Shown here: one piece after another, positions 6,161 through 7,357 of the stretch
Layout of the letters: every line of letters begins with the position of its first letter
Numbering within the stretch: position 1 is the first letter of the stretch
Assembly (NCBI GenBank): GCA_026988195.1
Contig: JALSLS010000436.1
Coordinates: forward strand, 1-7,357
From: Methylomonas sp.
GTDB taxonomy: Bacteria > Pseudomonadota > Gammaproteobacteria > Methylococcales > Methylomonadaceae
Direction of reading: 5' to 3'
DNA: 7,357 nucleotides
Notes under the pieces: generated by a model
What the model saw: the letters and a program-made list of their open reading frames with translations, nothing else
Told to the model about the DNA's origin: nothing
Databases searched by the model: none
Program-made: the position numbers and the translations under genes

Positions 6161-7357
6161 ATGCCAACAAGAGATTATCCATTACTAAAAGACATCAATC
6201 TGCCTGAAGATGTACGCAAGCTTGATGCTAAACAACTTAAATCATTATCAAATGAATTACGCGAATATTTAACCCACACCGTCAGCCTATCAGGTGGACA
6301 TTTCTCGGCGGGTTTAGGCACGGTTGAGCTAACGGTGGCATTGCATTATGTATTTAACACCCCTGAAGACCAGCTGGTCTGGGATGTGGGTCACCAGGCT
6401 TACCCACATAAAATTCTAACTGGGCGCAAGAATCAAATGTCTACGATCCGGACTAAAGGTGGGCTCTGCGCATTCCCTAATCGTACTGAGAGTGAATATG
6501 ATGCTTTTGGTGTAGGTCATTCCAGCACCTCTATTTCTGCGGCTTTGGGAATGGCTATTGCTTCTAAGGTACAAGGCTTTAAGCGGCGGATGGTGGCTAT
6601 TATTGGGGATGGCAGTATTACCGGTGGTATGGCCTTTGAGGCGATGAACCATGCAGGCGTAGTGGATGCTAATCTTTTGGTTATCTTAAATGATAATGAT
6701 ATGGCTATTTCGCCTAATGTCGGGGCGATGAATAATTATTTTACTCGGGTAATTTCGAGTAAAATTTATTCTTCTGTGCGTGAGGAGAGTAAGAAGGTTT
6801 TAAGTAAGATGCCTTCAGTGTGGGAACTGGCTAAGAAAACTGAAGAACATGTTAAAGGGATGATTGTTCCTGGCACTTTATTTGAGGAGTTGGGGTTTAA
6901 TTATATTGGTCCTATTGATGGCCATGATGTGGATATGCTGGTAGATACCTTACAAAATATTAAGGATCTGCCGGGACCTGTCTTTTTGCATATTGTCACT
7001 AAAAAAGGTAAGGGTTACGCACCTGCTGAAAAAGACCCTTTGGCCTATCATGGAGTTCCTGCTTTTGACCCGATGATGGATTCTTTACCTAAGTCGGCCC
7101 CGTCTCCACACCCAACCTATACTCAAGTATTTGGTCGCTGGTTATGTGATATGGCGGAGAAGGATTCTCGTTTATTGGGAATTACACCGGCGATGCGTGA
7201 GGGTTCTGGTTTAGTGGAGTTTTCTGAGCGTTTCCCTGAGCGTTATTTTGATGTGGCGATTGCTGAGCAGCATGCGGTGACGCTGGCGGCTGGGCAAGCC
7301 TGTCAGGGCGGAAAGCCTGTCGTGGCTATTTATTCTACTTTTCTACAACGGGCTTAT
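6161..7357 (+). CDS. dxs: 1-deoxy-D-xylulose-5-phosphate synthase (3' end outside window)
   Basis: DXS condenses pyruvate and glyceraldehyde 3-phosphate, using thiamine diphosphate, to make deoxyxylulose 5-phosphate, the first step of the MEP pathway to IPP and DMAPP. It is a cytoplasmic homodimer. 399 residues are visible, open to the last base and without frameshift; E. coli DXS has 620, so about one third is missing. Landmarks follow E. coli closely: SGGHFSAGLGTVELT (44 on, with H47), WDVGHQAYPHKILTGR (74 on, with H78), VGHSSTSISA, the ThDP/Mg motif GDG at 149-151 ending in N179 of NDND, GTLFEELGFNYIGPIDGHD, and AIAEQHAV with catalytic E369, ending in STFLQRAY. The operon position suggests it boosts isoprenoid supply for hopanoids. 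Base use changes within the gene: from about 6300-6540 onward it becomes G-rich, with many GCG, GGG, GAG and AAG codons, unlike hpnO. It may be a second dxs copy in the genome; this cannot be told from here. Confidence 0.97.
   Translation, partial: MPTRDYPLLKDINLPEDVRKLDAKQLKSLSNELREYLTHTVSLSGGHFSAGLGTVELTVALHYVFNTPEDQLVWDVGHQAYPHKILTGRKNQMSTIRTKGGLCAFPNRTESEYDAFGVGHSSTSISAALGMAIASKVQGFKRRMVAIIGDGSITGGMAFEAMNHAGVVDANLLVILNDNDMAISPNVGAMNNYFTRVISSKIYSSVREESKKVLSKMPSVWELAKKTEEHVKGMIVPGTLFEELGFNYIGPIDGHDVDMLVDTLQNIKDLPGPVFLHIVTKKGKGYAPAEKDPLAYHGVPAFDPMMDSLPKSAPSPHPTYTQVFGRWLCDMAEKDSRLLGITPAMREGSGLVEFSERFPERYFDVAIAEQHAVTLAAGQACQGGKPVVAIYSTFLQRAY

Larger units (their letters stand above)
2..7357 (+). 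other. Hopanoid biosynthesis operon shc-hpnG-hpnN-hpnO-dxs
   Basis: Five genes lie on one strand with junctions of -4, 8, 11 and 15 bases. None of the junctions has room for a promoter or a terminator hairpin, so a single transcript entering from the left and leaving to the right is the simplest reading. Products cover precursor entry (DXS), cyclisation (SHC), side-chain formation (HpnG), amination (HpnO) and transport (HpnN). Genes expected elsewhere for a complete pathway are the squalene-forming hpnC/D/E and hpnH. Confidence 0.85.

Noticed and set aside
6416..6652. Reverse-strand open frame inside dxs
   Set aside because: Fully antisense to the ThDP-binding region of DXS; the Arg- and Ser-rich product resembles no family I know.
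6161..7357. Possible frameshift or broken dxs
   Set aside because: I translated it codon by codon: 399 continuous codons from ATG to the last base, with all expected motifs in order. It is cut only by the window edge.

Overview
The window is one co-directional, tightly packed stretch of a bacterial hopanoid (bacteriohopanepolyol) operon on the + strand. It suggests a Gram-negative bacterium: the operon carries an HpnN transporter, which in known cases serves the outer membrane. The DXS at the right end reads as gammaproteobacterial, being very close to the E. coli protein as I remember it. Amino-hopanoid genes, an AT-rich genome (hopanoid genes roughly 38% G+C by hand sampling) and a gammaproteobacterial DXS together point to a low-GC methanotroph of the Methylococcales. 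That taxonomic placement is an inference, not something proven by the window.

Layout from left to right: the C-terminal three quarters of squalene-hopene cyclase (shc/hpnF, cut by the left edge, 2-1426); hpnG nucleoside phosphorylase (1423-2133, GTG start overlapping the shc stop by 4 bases); hpnN RND/MMPL-type hopanoid transporter (2142-4745, 8-base gap); hpnO class III aminotransferase (4757-6145, 11-base gap); and the first 399 codons of dxs (6161-7357, 15-base gap, cut by the right edge). There is no intergenic space large enough for a promoter or terminator, so the genes are very probably co-transcribed from a promoter left of the window. No RNA genes, mobile elements, CRISPR arrays or notable repeats were seen.

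How the genes work together: DXS makes deoxyxylulose 5-phosphate, the entry to the MEP isoprenoid pathway that feeds squalene synthesis. SHC cyclises squalene to hopene/diplopterol. HpnG removes adenine from adenosylhopane (made by HpnH, not in this window) to give the ribosyl-type side chain. HpnO aminates the opened side chain to give 35-aminobacteriohopanepolyols. HpnN moves finished hopanoids towards the outer membrane. The window therefore holds both the pathway's precursor entry and its late tailoring and export steps.

I did not find a previously undescribed system. The most unusual signal is a change in base composition, strand skew and codon choice inside dxs, beginning roughly 140-380 bases after its start, compared with the four hopanoid genes upstream.
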